A stretch of DNA of 64,000 bases from NCBI GenBank assembly GCA_026713865.1, contig JAPONQ010000028.1, positions 1 through 64,000 on the forward strand. The letters are read 5' to 3'. Below are positions 1 through 9,626 of the stretch, one piece after another (position 1 is the first letter of the stretch; the number at the start of each line of letters is the position of its first letter). This DNA is from Chloroflexota bacterium. GTDB lineage: Bacteria > Chloroflexota > Dehalococcoidia > UBA2979. The notes under the pieces are model-generated. The model did not search any database, was not told the origin of the DNA, and worked only from the letters and a program-made list of their open reading frames with translations. Both the position numbers and the translations under genes were made by a program.

Positions 1-2335
1 CGCCCGCCCGCGGGGCCAGGCGCGTCCCCCCCCCCCCCCCCCCCGGCGCGGGGGGCGCCGCCCCCCCCGCCCCCCCCGCCGCGGCGCCGGCCGCGGGCGC
101 CGCGCCGCGGTCTCCCCGCGCGCCGGCGAGGCCCGAGGCGAGCCGCTCGAGCAGCTGCGGGGGGATCTCCAGGCCCTCGGGCAGGCTCACGCCCTCGGGC
201 AGCGCCTCGCCCGCGGCGAGCGCCTCGGCTATCTGCTGCAGCGTCACGCCCTCCGGCAGCTCGAGCCCGGCGAGCAGGCCGGCGGCCCCGCCGCGCCCGA
301 GCTGCGCGAGCCCCCCGAGGTCACCCTGTCCGGCGGCCGCCCCGGCGGCGCCGAGCGCGGCGAGCTCCGGGGCGATCGCGGCCGCCTCCGCCCCCCGCAG
401 CAGGCTCGCCGCCACCTCGTAGGTCACGACGCCCTGCTGCGTGTTCGGGAGGCGACTGATGGAGGCGATGCGCACCGGGTACTGGACGCCCTCGAGGGCG
501 TCGAAGGTGGCGAGCCCCGCCTGGCCGAGCTCGAGCGCGGGCAGATCCGTCTCGGTCACGGTCAGCTCGATGCGCATGCGCTCCGGCGTGCTCAGCGTGA
601 AGGCGGCCGCGCCCGTGCCGACGCGGTCGCCGGGGCGGACGTCGACCGAGGCGACGGTCCCGGCGAAGGGCGCCCTGAGCGTCAGCTCAGAGAGAGCGTC
701 GCGCGCCTCCTCCAGCGAGATCTCGGAGAGCCGGACGCTCAGCTCCTGCTGCGAGAGGGCGTTCGCGGTGGGGCCGGCGCGGAGCTCGTCGTGGCGGGCG
801 CGCGCGGTCGCGAGCGCGGCGCGGGCGCCCTCCAGCGCCGAGCGGGCTGAGGCGAGGTCGTCCTCATCCGGGGGCGAGGTGAGCGTGGCGAGGCGCGCGG
901 AGGCGGCGGCGTGGCTGGCCCGGGCGGCCTCCCGCGCCTGTTCGGCCTGGAAGAGCGCCTGCTCATCCGGGGGCGAGGTGAGCGTGGCGAGGCGCGCGGA
1001 GGCGGCGGCGTGGCTCGAGCGGGCGGCCTCGAGCGCCTGTTCGGCCCGGAAGAGCGCCTGCCCCTCCGGGGGCGAGGTGAGCGTGGCGAGGCGCGCGGAG
1101 GCGGCGGCGTGGCTCGAGCGGGCGGCCTCGAGCGCCTGTTCGGCCCGGAAGAGCGCCTGCACGTCCGCAGGCGCGAGCAGATCCTGAAGCCGCTCCTCCG
1201 CGGTCACGAGCGACGACCCGGCCGTCTCGCTCGCGGCCGCTGAGGCGACGAAGGCGACGTTGGCCGAGATCACCGCACCGGCGTAGCGCCCGTAGGTGGT
1301 GGAGCGATCCTCCGTCGAGTCGCGGAGCTCCGCGACCTGCTCGTCAGTGAGCGGCAGCGCGCGCGCGCAGGTCGCTTCGGTCACGTCGGCGAGGTGCGCG
1401 TAGGCGTCGCAGTAGTCGGAGAAGGCCCCCTCGAGCGAGTCGCCCGCGGCGTCGAGTGCGTCCACGGCGCCCGAGAGCTGCGCCCGCGCCTGCGTCACGG
1501 CGGAGCGGGCCGACTGAAGTTCGGCCTCGCCCGGCGGGGCGGTGAGCTGGGAGAGCGCCTCCTCGGCGGCAGAGAGCTGGCCGAGCGCCGAGGCGACGGC
1601 CTGCTCCGCGCTCGCGAGCTCGGCCTCTTCGGGTGGGGCGGTGAGCTGGGAGAGCGCCTCCTCGGCGGCAGAGAGCTGGCCGAGCGCCGAGGCGACGGCT
1701 TGCTCCGCGCTCGCGAGCTCGGCCCCTTCGGGCGGGGCGGTGAGCTGGGAGAGCGCCTCCTCGGCGGCGGAGAGCTGGCCGAGTGTCGAGGCGACGGCCT
1801 GCTCCGCGCTCGCCACGTCGGCGGCGGACGGAGGGGCGAGCAGCTGCTCGCTCGCGCGCTCGGCGCTCGCCACCTGCGACTCCGCGGACTCCACGGCCTG
1901 CGAGGCGGAGGCGAGCTCGGAGGCGGCCGGGTCGGCGAGCAGGTCGGCGAGGCGCAGGCGGGCCTGCTCCAGCTGCACGGTCGCGGTCTCGAGCCGGCGC
2001 CGCGCCGCCGCGTCCTCGAGCGCGGCGAGCACGTCGCCCGCCTCCACCCGGTCTCCGGCCTCGACCCCGACCGAGGCGACGACGCCGGCCGCCTCGAAGC
2101 CGAGGGCGGCGTTGCGCTCGGCCGCCGCCTGACCGCTCAGCTCCAGGGTGGTGGTGAGCTGCCCGCTCGTCACCCGGGCCTCCTGCACCTCGGGGGCGAC
2201 GTCGCTCTCCTCCGGCTCAAGCAGCAGGAAGGCGGCCGCCGAGGCGGCTGCGACCGTGGCGAGGGCCCACGCCAGCAGCCAGCGCCGCCGCGGGCGGCGC
2301 CTCCGCACCAGCTGATCGAGGTCGACGTCGTTCAC
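1..2335 (-). CDS. HlyD/RND-type periplasmic adaptor (membrane fusion protein), C-terminus cut by window edge
   Basis: The GTG start at 2335 has a GAGGA ribosome site about five bases upstream, and the frame stays open to base 1, so at least 778 codons are visible and the end is missing. In order: a basic N-terminus and one membrane helix (about residues 17-40), the first half of a lipoyl/barrel-sandwich domain (about 55-105), a very long Ala/Glu/Ser coiled-coil hairpin (about 110-540), the second lipoyl half (APFAGTVASVDVRPGDRV), a beta-barrel domain, then a Gly/Arg-rich tail. This order is that of adaptors linking an inner-membrane exporter (ABC or RND) to the outside. No transporter gene is in the window; it would be expected beyond the left edge. 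Each hairpin arm carries three 33-residue repeats. The family is clear; the substrate is unknown. Confidence 0.85.
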   Translation of the reverse strand, partial: MNDVDLDQLVRRRRPRRRWLLAWALATVAAASAAAFLLLEPEESDVAPEVQEARVTSGQLTTTLELSGQAAAERNAALGFEAAGVVASVGVEAGDRVEAGDVLAALEDAAARRRLETATVQLEQARLRLADLLADPAASELASASQAVESAESQVASAERASEQLLAPPSAADVASAEQAVASTLGQLSAAEEALSQLTAPPEGAELASAEQAVASALGQLSAAEEALSQLTAPPEEAELASAEQAVASALGQLSAAEEALSQLTAPPGEAELQSARSAVTQARAQLSGAVDALDAAGDSLEGAFSDYCDAYAHLADVTEATCARALPLTDEQVAELRDSTEDRSTTYGRYAGAVISANVAFVASAAASETAGSSLVTAEERLQDLLAPADVQALFRAEQALEAARSSHAAASARLATLTSPPEGQALFRAEQALEAARSSHAAASARLATLTSPPDEQALFQAEQAREAARASHAAASARLATLTSPPDEDDLASARSALEGARAALATARARHDELRAGPTANALSQQELSVRLSEISLEEARDALSELTLRAPFAGTVASVDVRPGDRVGTGAAAFTLSTPERMRIELTVTETDLPALELGQAGLATFDALEGVQYPVRIASISRLPNTQQGVVTYEVAASLLRGAEAAAIAPELAALGAAGAAAGQGDLGGLAQLGRGGAAGLLAGLELPEGVTLQQIAEALAAGEALPEGVSLPEGLEIPPQLLERLASGLAGARGDRGAAPAAGAAAGGAGGAAPPAPGGGGGGTRLAPRAG
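26..44. repeat. 19-base poly-C tract inside the adaptor gene
   Basis: There are nineteen consecutive C on the plus strand, read as Gly codons on the minus strand near the visible end of the adaptor, followed by further G/C-only runs up to about base 80. Such a tract is prone to slippage and to assembly error, so the reading frame to its left is not secure. Confidence 0.9.
871..1167 (-). repeat. Three 99-bp tandem repeats, ascending arm of adaptor hairpin
   Basis: The block beginning GGGGCGAGGTGAGCG recurs at 871, 970 and 1069, an exact 99-bp (33-codon) period. Copies two and three are nearly identical. It encodes the unit EQALEAARSSHAAASARLA followed by a short TSPP-containing linker, within the coiled coil of the adaptor (about residues 390-488). 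Confidence 0.95.
1541..1837 (-). repeat. Three 99-bp tandem repeats, descending arm of adaptor hairpin
   Basis: The block beginning GGTGAGCTGGGAGAG recurs at 1541, 1640 and 1739, again with an exact 99-bp period. It encodes ASAEQAVASALGQLSAAEEA plus a LTAPP linker, at about residues 167-265. Its sequence differs from the 871-1167 repeat, so the two arms were extended by separate duplications of the same length. Confidence 0.95.
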
Positions 2336-2430
2336 GGTGTCCTCTTCCCGGTCGGCGCATCCGGCAGCCGCTCGAGCCTGCACCGCGCCCGATGAGGTGG
2401 AGCTAAAGCGGTCGTGCGGGCGCCTGAGCG

Positions 2431-2460
2431 TTGACCGGCCTCGGCCGCCGACGGTAGGGT
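2431..2460 (+). promoter_or_regulatory. Promoter of hrcA operon
   Basis: A TTGACC -35 box (2431-2436), an 18-base spacer and a TAGGGT -10 box (2455-2460) lie upstream of hrcA. The predicted transcription start near 2467 puts the CIRCE operator at the very beginning of the transcript. Confidence 0.7.
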
Positions 2461-2473
2461 AATAGGGAGCCGG

Positions 2474-2500
2474 TTAGCACTCTCGGCATGAGAGTGCCAG
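2474..2500 (+). promoter_or_regulatory. CIRCE operator (HrcA binding site)
   Basis: TTAGCACTC (2474-2482), nine bases, then GAGTGCCAG (2492-2500). The left half-site is a perfect match to the CIRCE consensus; the right half matches GAGTGC and then diverges. It lies just after the -10 box and 69 bases before hrcA, the classical place for HrcA autoregulation of a heat-shock operon. Confidence 0.9.
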
Positions 2501-2568
2501 TCCGCGCTGCGGGGGGCGCACGGCACGCGTGATCGGGGGCGTGCCGGCGGACGGCGAGAGGGTGCCGG

Positions 2569-3582
2569 GTGCTGACGGCGCGTCGTGAGTCGCTGCTGGG
2601 TCTCGTCGTCGACGAGTACGTCGAGACCGCTCTGCCCGTGAGCTCGCGGGCCCTCGTGGCGCGCCACGGCCTGGGCGTCTCCCCGGCGACGGTGCGCAAC
2701 GAGCTCGCCAAGCTCGAGGACGAGGGCTACATCACCCACCCCCACACCTCGGCGGGCCGCGTCCCCTCGGATCGCGGCTACCGCTACTACGTCGAGGCGC
2801 TGATGACGGAGGTGCCGCTTCAGGCGGAGGAGGCGCGCACGATCGCGCACCAGTTCCACCAGGCGGAGGGGAGCCTCGACGACTGGCTGGCGCTGGCGGC
2901 GGCGGTGCTCGCGGCCTCGGTGGCGAACGCGGTCGTGGTGACGCGCCCGCACGGCGCGGCGCCGCGGGTGCGCAACGTCCAGCTGGTGCAGCTCCGCCGC
3001 GACGTGGCGCTGATGGTGGTGGTGCTCGACGACGGCGCCGTGCGCGAGCGCGTGCTGCCGGTGTCAGATAGCACCGACCAGTCGGAGCTCCACGCCCTCG
3101 CCGAGCGGCTCGGCGAGCACGTGGCGGGTCGCTCCGCCGCCCACATCCGCCGCGACGTGGAGTCGATGGAGGACGAGGAGCTGCGGGCGCTGGCGGGCAC
3201 GGTCGTCGACCTCGCGGAGGAGCACCGCAGCTGGCACGAGACTTTCCTGGAGGGCCTCCCGGCGCTCCTCGCCCAGCCCGAGTTCGCAAGCGGCGAGCAG
3301 ATGCTCGAGGCGGTGCGCCGGCTCGAGGGCTACGAGGTGGGGCGTCTGCTCGAGTCGGCGGAGCCCGCCGCCCCCGGAGACACGCGCGTCCTGATAGGGA
3401 GCGAGAACCCCGATCACGAGATGCACGACTGGAGCATGGTCGTCGCCCGCTACGGCGGCGGCGACGCGGCCGGGACGGTGGCCGTGGTCGGGCCCACGCG
3501 CATGCACTACGAGCGGACGATCCCGCGCGTGCGCTTCGTCGCGGCGCTGATGGGGAACCTCGTTAACGAGACGCGGTCGTAG
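2569..3582 (+). CDS. hrcA: Heat-inducible transcription repressor HrcA
   Basis: 337 residues, GTG start with GAGAGGG just upstream. The N-terminal winged helix carries the family pattern (RESLLGLVVDEYVETALPVS, then SPATVRNELAKLEDEGYI and HTSAGRVPSDRGYRYYV), followed by the GAF-like domain and the C-terminal GNLVNE ending. HrcA represses chaperone genes at CIRCE and is held active by chaperonin. It is the first gene of the operon, 39 bases before grpE, and its own CIRCE is upstream, so it should repress itself, grpE and dnaK. Length and domain order are normal for the family. Confidence 0.97.
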   Translation: MLTARRESLLGLVVDEYVETALPVSSRALVARHGLGVSPATVRNELAKLEDEGYITHPHTSAGRVPSDRGYRYYVEALMTEVPLQAEEARTIAHQFHQAEGSLDDWLALAAAVLAASVANAVVVTRPHGAAPRVRNVQLVQLRRDVALMVVVLDDGAVRERVLPVSDSTDQSELHALAERLGEHVAGRSAAHIRRDVESMEDEELRALAGTVVDLAEEHRSWHETFLEGLPALLAQPEFASGEQMLEAVRRLEGYEVGRLLESAEPAAPGDTRVLIGSENPDHEMHDWSMVVARYGGGDAAGTVAVVGPTRMHYERTIPRVRFVAALMGNLVNETRS

Positions 3583-3621
3583 CGCCGCCGGAAGGCCGCG
3601 GCGCCGCGGGAGGGATGAGCG

Positions 3622-4332
3622 ATGCCGGCTGACGCCGGGCAGGAGGCGGAGGCGCCCGGGGCAGGGGCGCCCGGGGCGGAGGAGTCCACCCCGGGCGGCG
3701 ACGCCCCGGAGGCGGCGGGCGCGAGCGGGGACGACGGTGCAGCCGAGGCTGAGGGCGCGCCCGGGGACGACGGCGCGGCTGAGGCTGAGGGCGCGAGCGG
3801 GGACGGCGGCGCGCCCGCGGGGGACGAGGTCGACTCGCTCCGGGGCGAGGTCGAGGACTACCGCGGGCGCTGGATGCGCGCCGTCGCCGACTACCAGAAC
3901 CTGAGGCGGCGCTCCGCCGAGGAGCGCTCGGAGCTCCGCTCGCAGCTGCTGGCGGGGCTGGTGGGGGGCTACCTGGGGGTGCTCGACGACCTCGACCGCG
4001 CCCTGGGCTCGCTGGACATGCACGAGGAGCTCTCCGGCCACCCGTGGGTGGGCGGCGTGGAGATGGTGAGGCAGAAGTTCGCCGCGCTGCTCAAGGAGAG
4101 CGGCGTCAGCGAGATCGCCGCGGAGGGCGAGCCCTTCGATCCCCGGCGGCACGAGGCGATCGGCCGCCAGCCGGGCCCGGAGGGCGTGGTGGTGGCGGTC
4201 GCCGAGCGCGGATTCGAGGTGGGTTCGCAGGTCGTGCGCCCCGCCCGGGTCGTGGTCGGGGACGGCTCGCAGGCGGCCGGCGGGGAGCCGGCGGAGCCGG
4301 GTGCCGGCGCCGGCGCCGGGACGCGGGGGTAG
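3622..4332 (+). CDS. grpE: Nucleotide exchange factor GrpE
   Basis: 236 residues; ATG with GGGAGGGAT upstream. Residues 1-75 are a disordered acidic Ala/Gly/Glu segment with a 36-bp (12-residue) internal repeat. Then come the long coiled coil (GRWMRAVADYQNLRRRSAEE) and the C-terminal beta wing (EAIGRQPGPEGVVVAVAERG). GrpE releases ADP from DnaK. It sits between hrcA and dnaK in the order usual for Gram-positive bacteria and Chloroflexota. The enlarged acidic N-terminus is the only unusual point. Confidence 0.97.
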   Translation: MPADAGQEAEAPGAGAPGAEESTPGGDAPEAAGASGDDGAAEAEGAPGDDGAAEAEGASGDGGAPAGDEVDSLRGEVEDYRGRWMRAVADYQNLRRRSAEERSELRSQLLAGLVGGYLGVLDDLDRALGSLDMHEELSGHPWVGGVEMVRQKFAALLKESGVSEIAAEGEPFDPRRHEAIGRQPGPEGVVVAVAERGFEVGSQVVRPARVVVGDGSQAAGGEPAEPGAGAGAGTRG

Positions 4333-4435
4333 AGCGGGAGCCGGCCGCCCGGTCGCGGCCGGATGACGCCGGAGATCACAGGACGGGCGCGGTCGCTCCC
4401 GGGAGGGGGCGGGCGGGCCGGAGAGAGGTGGGACG

Positions 4436-6361
<1,926 letters not shown>

Positions 6362-6504
6362 CGGCTCACGCCGCGGCTTCCGGCACCGACGGCTCCCCGC
6401 AGTTCGCACGGGTTGAGACGGTGAGCGATTGCCGCGCCCCGCTCGGTGTGTGACATTCCCCCGCGGTCACTCCGGTGGTCGTGTCACGACGATGAGGTGC
6501 CTGG

Positions 6505-7035
6505 GTGTCACGTACGGTCCCGATACTTCTCGCTGCGGCCGTGCTGCTTGGCATGGTGGCATGCGGCGGAGACGACGCACCGAAGGAGGTGGGCGCGATT
6601 GCCAGTGCGGCGCTCGCGGCGCCGGACGGCCATGTGATGGGCCAAGTCACGCTGACGCAGACGCCCGGCGGCGTGCTCATCTCGGCCGAGGTCACCGGAC
6701 TCTCCCCCGGGGCGCACGGCTTCCACATCCACGGCGTCGGCGCCTGCTCGCCCGACTTCACGGCGGCCGGCAGCCACTTCGCCCCCGGCGGTGAACCACA
6801 CGGCTTCCTCGGGGACGGCCCGCACGCCGGGGACCTTCCCAACCTCCACGCCGACCGGGAGGGCAACGCGCGGGCGGATTACTTCACCGACTCCGTGACC
6901 CTCGATTCCGGCGCCGACCACTCGCTATTCGATGAGGACGGATCGGCGTTCATCGTGCACGCCGAGCCCGACGACTACCGCGACGTCGCGTCGGCGGGCG
7001 CTCGCATCGCGTGCGGGGTCGTCGAGCGCCGCTAG
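6505..7035 (+). CDS. sodC: Superoxide dismutase [Cu-Zn], lipoprotein
   Basis: 176 residues from a GTG. The signal peptide ends in a lipobox with Cys20, so the enzyme should be membrane-anchored outside the cytoplasm. All metal ligands are visible: copper His74, His76 and His152; bridging His91; zinc His99, His107 and Asp110 (GPHAGDLPN). The structural disulfide pair (Cys81, Cys170) and the active-site Arg167 (ARIACGV) are present. It therefore should dismutate superoxide to peroxide and oxygen. It interrupts dnaK and dnaJ, an unusual place; I see no clear promoter of its own in the 143-base gap. Confidence 0.9.
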   Translation: MSRTVPILLAAAVLLGMVACGGDDAPKEVGAIASAALAAPDGHVMGQVTLTQTPGGVLISAEVTGLSPGAHGFHIHGVGACSPDFTAAGSHFAPGGEPHGFLGDGPHAGDLPNLHADREGNARADYFTDSVTLDSGADHSLFDEDGSAFIVHAEPDDYRDVASAGARIACGVVERR

Positions 7036-7293
7036 CGGGTACCGGCGCCGAGCCTCTCGCCACGATCCGACAGGTGGCGGGCGTCCCCTCGGCGTGACGG
7101 CGACCGCACGAATCATGTTCGGAGCGGGGTCGGATCGCGCGTCCGGGAGCCGAGGGTCCCCTATCGGGGCGACACCCTCGCCCGTGGGCATGCGGCCGCG
7201 GAGTCACCAGGCGGCTCTGCCGTCGCCACGCTGCGAAGTCGCTCGGCGCGGGGGCGCAGACCCGAGCGGCGATGCCCGCACCGGAAGAGCGGG

Positions 7294-7299
7294 TACACT
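7294..7299 (+). promoter_or_regulatory. -10 element of dnaJ, almost on the start codon
   Basis: GGGTACACT places TACACT six bases before a TTG (7306) and nine before the ATG (7309) of dnaJ. A transcript would start at or next to the start codon, suggesting leaderless translation. No ribosome site and no clear -35 are visible. Confidence 0.5.
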
Positions 7300-7308
7300 G
7301 ATCGCTTG

Positions 7309-8424
7309 ATGACGACGCAGCAGGATCTCTACGACGTGCTCGGTGTCTCCCGGGAGGCCTCCCAGGAGGAGATCAAGCGCGCCTTCCGGCGCCTCGCGAT
7401 GGAGTACCACCCCGACCGCAACAAGTCGGACGGGGCGGAGGGCCGCTTCAAGGAAATAGCCGGCGCCTACGAGGTGCTCTCCGATCCGGAGAAGCGCGGG
7501 CGCTACGACCGCTTCGGCGCCGCCGGGCTCAACGGCGGGCAGGCGCAGGGCTTTCAGGGCTTCGAGGGCTTCGCCGGCTTCGGCGACATCTTCGACGCCT
7601 TCTTCCGCGGGACGGCGGCGCAGCGCGCGGCGCAGCGGGGCTCCGACCTCCGGATCGAACTGGAGCTCGACTTCGAGCAGGCGGTCTTCGGGGTCGAGCG
7701 CGAGCTCGCCTACGAGCACGTCGAGGACTGCGCCGACTGCCGCGCCACCGGCCAGCGCCGGGGCAGCGAGCTCTCCACCTGCACCGAGTGCGACGGCCGG
7801 GGCGAGATCCGCCGCGTGGAGCGCTCGATCTTCGGGCAGTTCGTGAACGTCGCCGCCTGCCCGCGCTGCCGCGGCGAGGGCCGCGTCGTGACCGATCCCT
7901 GCCACACCTGCCGCGGGCGCGGCCAGCGGCGCGTGGAGGCGCGGCGCTCCGTGCGCATCCCGGCCGGGATCGACGACGGATCGCAGATCCGCCTCTCGGG
8001 CGGGGGGAACGCCGGGAGCCACGGGGGGCCCGCGGGCAACCTCTATGTGCAGGTCTCGGTCCGCCCGCACGAGCGCTTCGAGCGCGCGGGCGACGACCTG
8101 CTCTACGAGCTCCCGCTCAACGTCGCGCAGGCGGCGCTCGGCGTCACGGTCGAGGTGCCGACGATCGAGGGCGATGAGGTCGAGCTCGAGGTCAAGGCCG
8201 GCACGCAGCACGGGGAGCTCTTCCCGCTGCGCGGCCGCGGCGTGCCGCACGTGCGCGGCTCCGGGCGCGGCGACCTCATCGTCCGCGCCCACGTGGTGAC
8301 GCCGACCAGGCTCTCCCCCGAGCAGCGCGAGCTCCTCGGCCAGCTCGCGGAGTCGCTGGGCACGCCGGCGGTGCCGGCCGACGGCGGGTCGATCCTGAGC
8401 CGCATCCGGGACGCGCTGGGGTAG
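7309..8424 (+). CDS. dnaJ: Chaperone protein DnaJ (Hsp40)
   Basis: 371 residues from the ATG; an in-frame TTG one codon earlier (7306) is also possible. The J domain contains the HPD triad (MEYHPDRNK), which stimulates DnaK ATPase. A short Gly/Phe region ([19 protein letters not shown]) and four zinc-binding CxxC motifs follow (CADC, CTEC, CPRC, CHTC), then the two beta-barrel client domains. It has its own -10 element with no leader, so it is likely transcribed separately from hrcA-grpE-dnaK. No CIRCE copy is seen upstream. Confidence 0.97.
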   Translation: MTTQQDLYDVLGVSREASQEEIKRAFRRLAMEYHPDRNKSDGAEGRFKEIAGAYEVLSDPEKRGRYDRFGAAGLNGGQAQGFQGFEGFAGFGDIFDAFFRGTAAQRAAQRGSDLRIELELDFEQAVFGVERELAYEHVEDCADCRATGQRRGSELSTCTECDGRGEIRRVERSIFGQFVNVAACPRCRGEGRVVTDPCHTCRGRGQRRVEARRSVRIPAGIDDGSQIRLSGGGNAGSHGGPAGNLYVQVSVRPHERFERAGDDLLYELPLNVAQAALGVTVEVPTIEGDEVELEVKAGTQHGELFPLRGRGVPHVRGSGRGDLIVRAHVVTPTRLSPEQRELLGQLAESLGTPAVPADGGSILSRIRDALG

Positions 8425-8460
8425 CGCTCTCCCCGCGCGCCCGCGCCGGGGGTCCGTCGG

Positions 8461-8466
8461 TACACT
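8461..8466 (+). promoter_or_regulatory. Possible -10 element of prmA
   Basis: GTCGGTACACT has the same GGTACACT core as the dnaJ element and lies 80 bases before prmA. No clear -35 is present. Confidence 0.35.
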
Positions 8467-8545
8467 TCACGCCGTTCACGCGGTCCCGCCGCCGGCCCGG
8501 CTTCGTGCCGCGCCCACCGGCGGCGTCCGGCGAGCGGGGCGGGGC

Positions 8546-9520
8546 GTGATGGGGTCTGCTGCGGGCGCGGGGCGCTGGGTCGAGGTCCGCGTCACGGTGG
8601 CGGGGCGCGACGCCGAACGGGGGGCCGAGGCGCTGGGGGGCATCGCACCCGGCGGCGCGGCGATCGAGCACAGTTTCCACTCGGGAGGCGAGGGGGCCGG
8701 CTTCTCCCCGGCCACCGCCGCCGGTGCGGCCGAGGTGCGTGCGTGGCTGCCCGCCCCGGAGGAGGCAGGCGCCGAGCGCGACGCGCTGGCGGCCGTCGCG
8801 GCCGCTCTCGCCCCGCTCGCTCTCGACCCGGCGCCGGAGCCCGAGGCCGCCCTCGTGGAACCCCCCGACTGGGCGCGTGAGTGGCGGCGCTTCTACCGGC
8901 CGGTCCGTGCCGGGCGCTTCGTCATCTGCCCGCCCTGGGAGAGGGCTCCGGCCGGGCGCGGCGACGTCGCGGTCGTGATCGATCCGGGCCGCGCCTTCGG
9001 GACCGGGCACCACGAGAGCACACGGCTCTGCCTCCGGGCCCTCGGGTCGCAGCTCGTGCCCGGCTCGCGGGTCCTCGATCTCGGCACGGGATCGGGGATC
9101 CTCGCCGTCGCGGCCGCCCGCCTCGGCGCCGCCTCGGTGCGCGCGCTCGATGTCGATCCGGAGGCGGTGGCGGTGGCGCGGGAGAGCGCCCGGCGGAACG
9201 GCGTCGCGGCTCGCGTGGTGGCGGCGGCCGGATCGCTCGGCCGGGAGTGGCCGTGGGCCGGATCGGGCCGGGGCGCGGCCGACCTGCTGCTGGCGAACCT
9301 CTCCCGCCCGCTGCTGGAGTCCCTCGCGCCGGAGATCGCCCGGGCGCTGCGGCCCGGGGGCGTGCTCGTCGCTTCGGGCTACCTCGCGCGCGAGGCGGCC
9401 TCAGTCGGGGAGGTGCTCGCCGCCTCGGGTCTGCGGGCGCTCCGCGTCGAATCGGAGGGCGAGTGGTGCTGCCACGTCGCCCTGCGGGATCCGCAGCCCC
9501 GGCGCGGGGGCGCCATCTAG
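8546..9520 (+). CDS. prmA: Ribosomal protein L11 methyltransferase PrmA
   Basis: 324 residues; GTG start immediately followed by an in-frame ATG (8549), either of which could initiate. The N-terminal substrate-recognition domain is followed by the class I SAM domain. The PrmA signature DPGRAFGTGHHESTRLCLRA, motif I VLDLGTGSGILAVAAARLGA, the acidic loop ALDVDPEAV, and LLANLSRPLL are present, ending in EWCCHVALR. PrmA trimethylates L11. It follows dnaJ, a common pairing in Gram-positive-type genomes. Confidence 0.93.
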   Translation: MMGSAAGAGRWVEVRVTVAGRDAERGAEALGGIAPGGAAIEHSFHSGGEGAGFSPATAAGAAEVRAWLPAPEEAGAERDALAAVAAALAPLALDPAPEPEAALVEPPDWAREWRRFYRPVRAGRFVICPPWERAPAGRGDVAVVIDPGRAFGTGHHESTRLCLRALGSQLVPGSRVLDLGTGSGILAVAAARLGAASVRALDVDPEAVAVARESARRNGVAARVVAAAGSLGREWPWAGSGRGAADLLLANLSRPLLESLAPEIARALRPGGVLVASGYLAREAASVGEVLAASGLRALRVESEGEWCCHVALRDPQPRRGGAI

Positions 9521-9626
9521 GCATCACGTGCGGCTGGCATCATGATGTGCGGATGAGAACCACGGAGTGCCGTCCGGGCGTGTACGCGGCGGCCCACACG
9601 TGCCTCCCGATGCGACCGGCTAGCCG

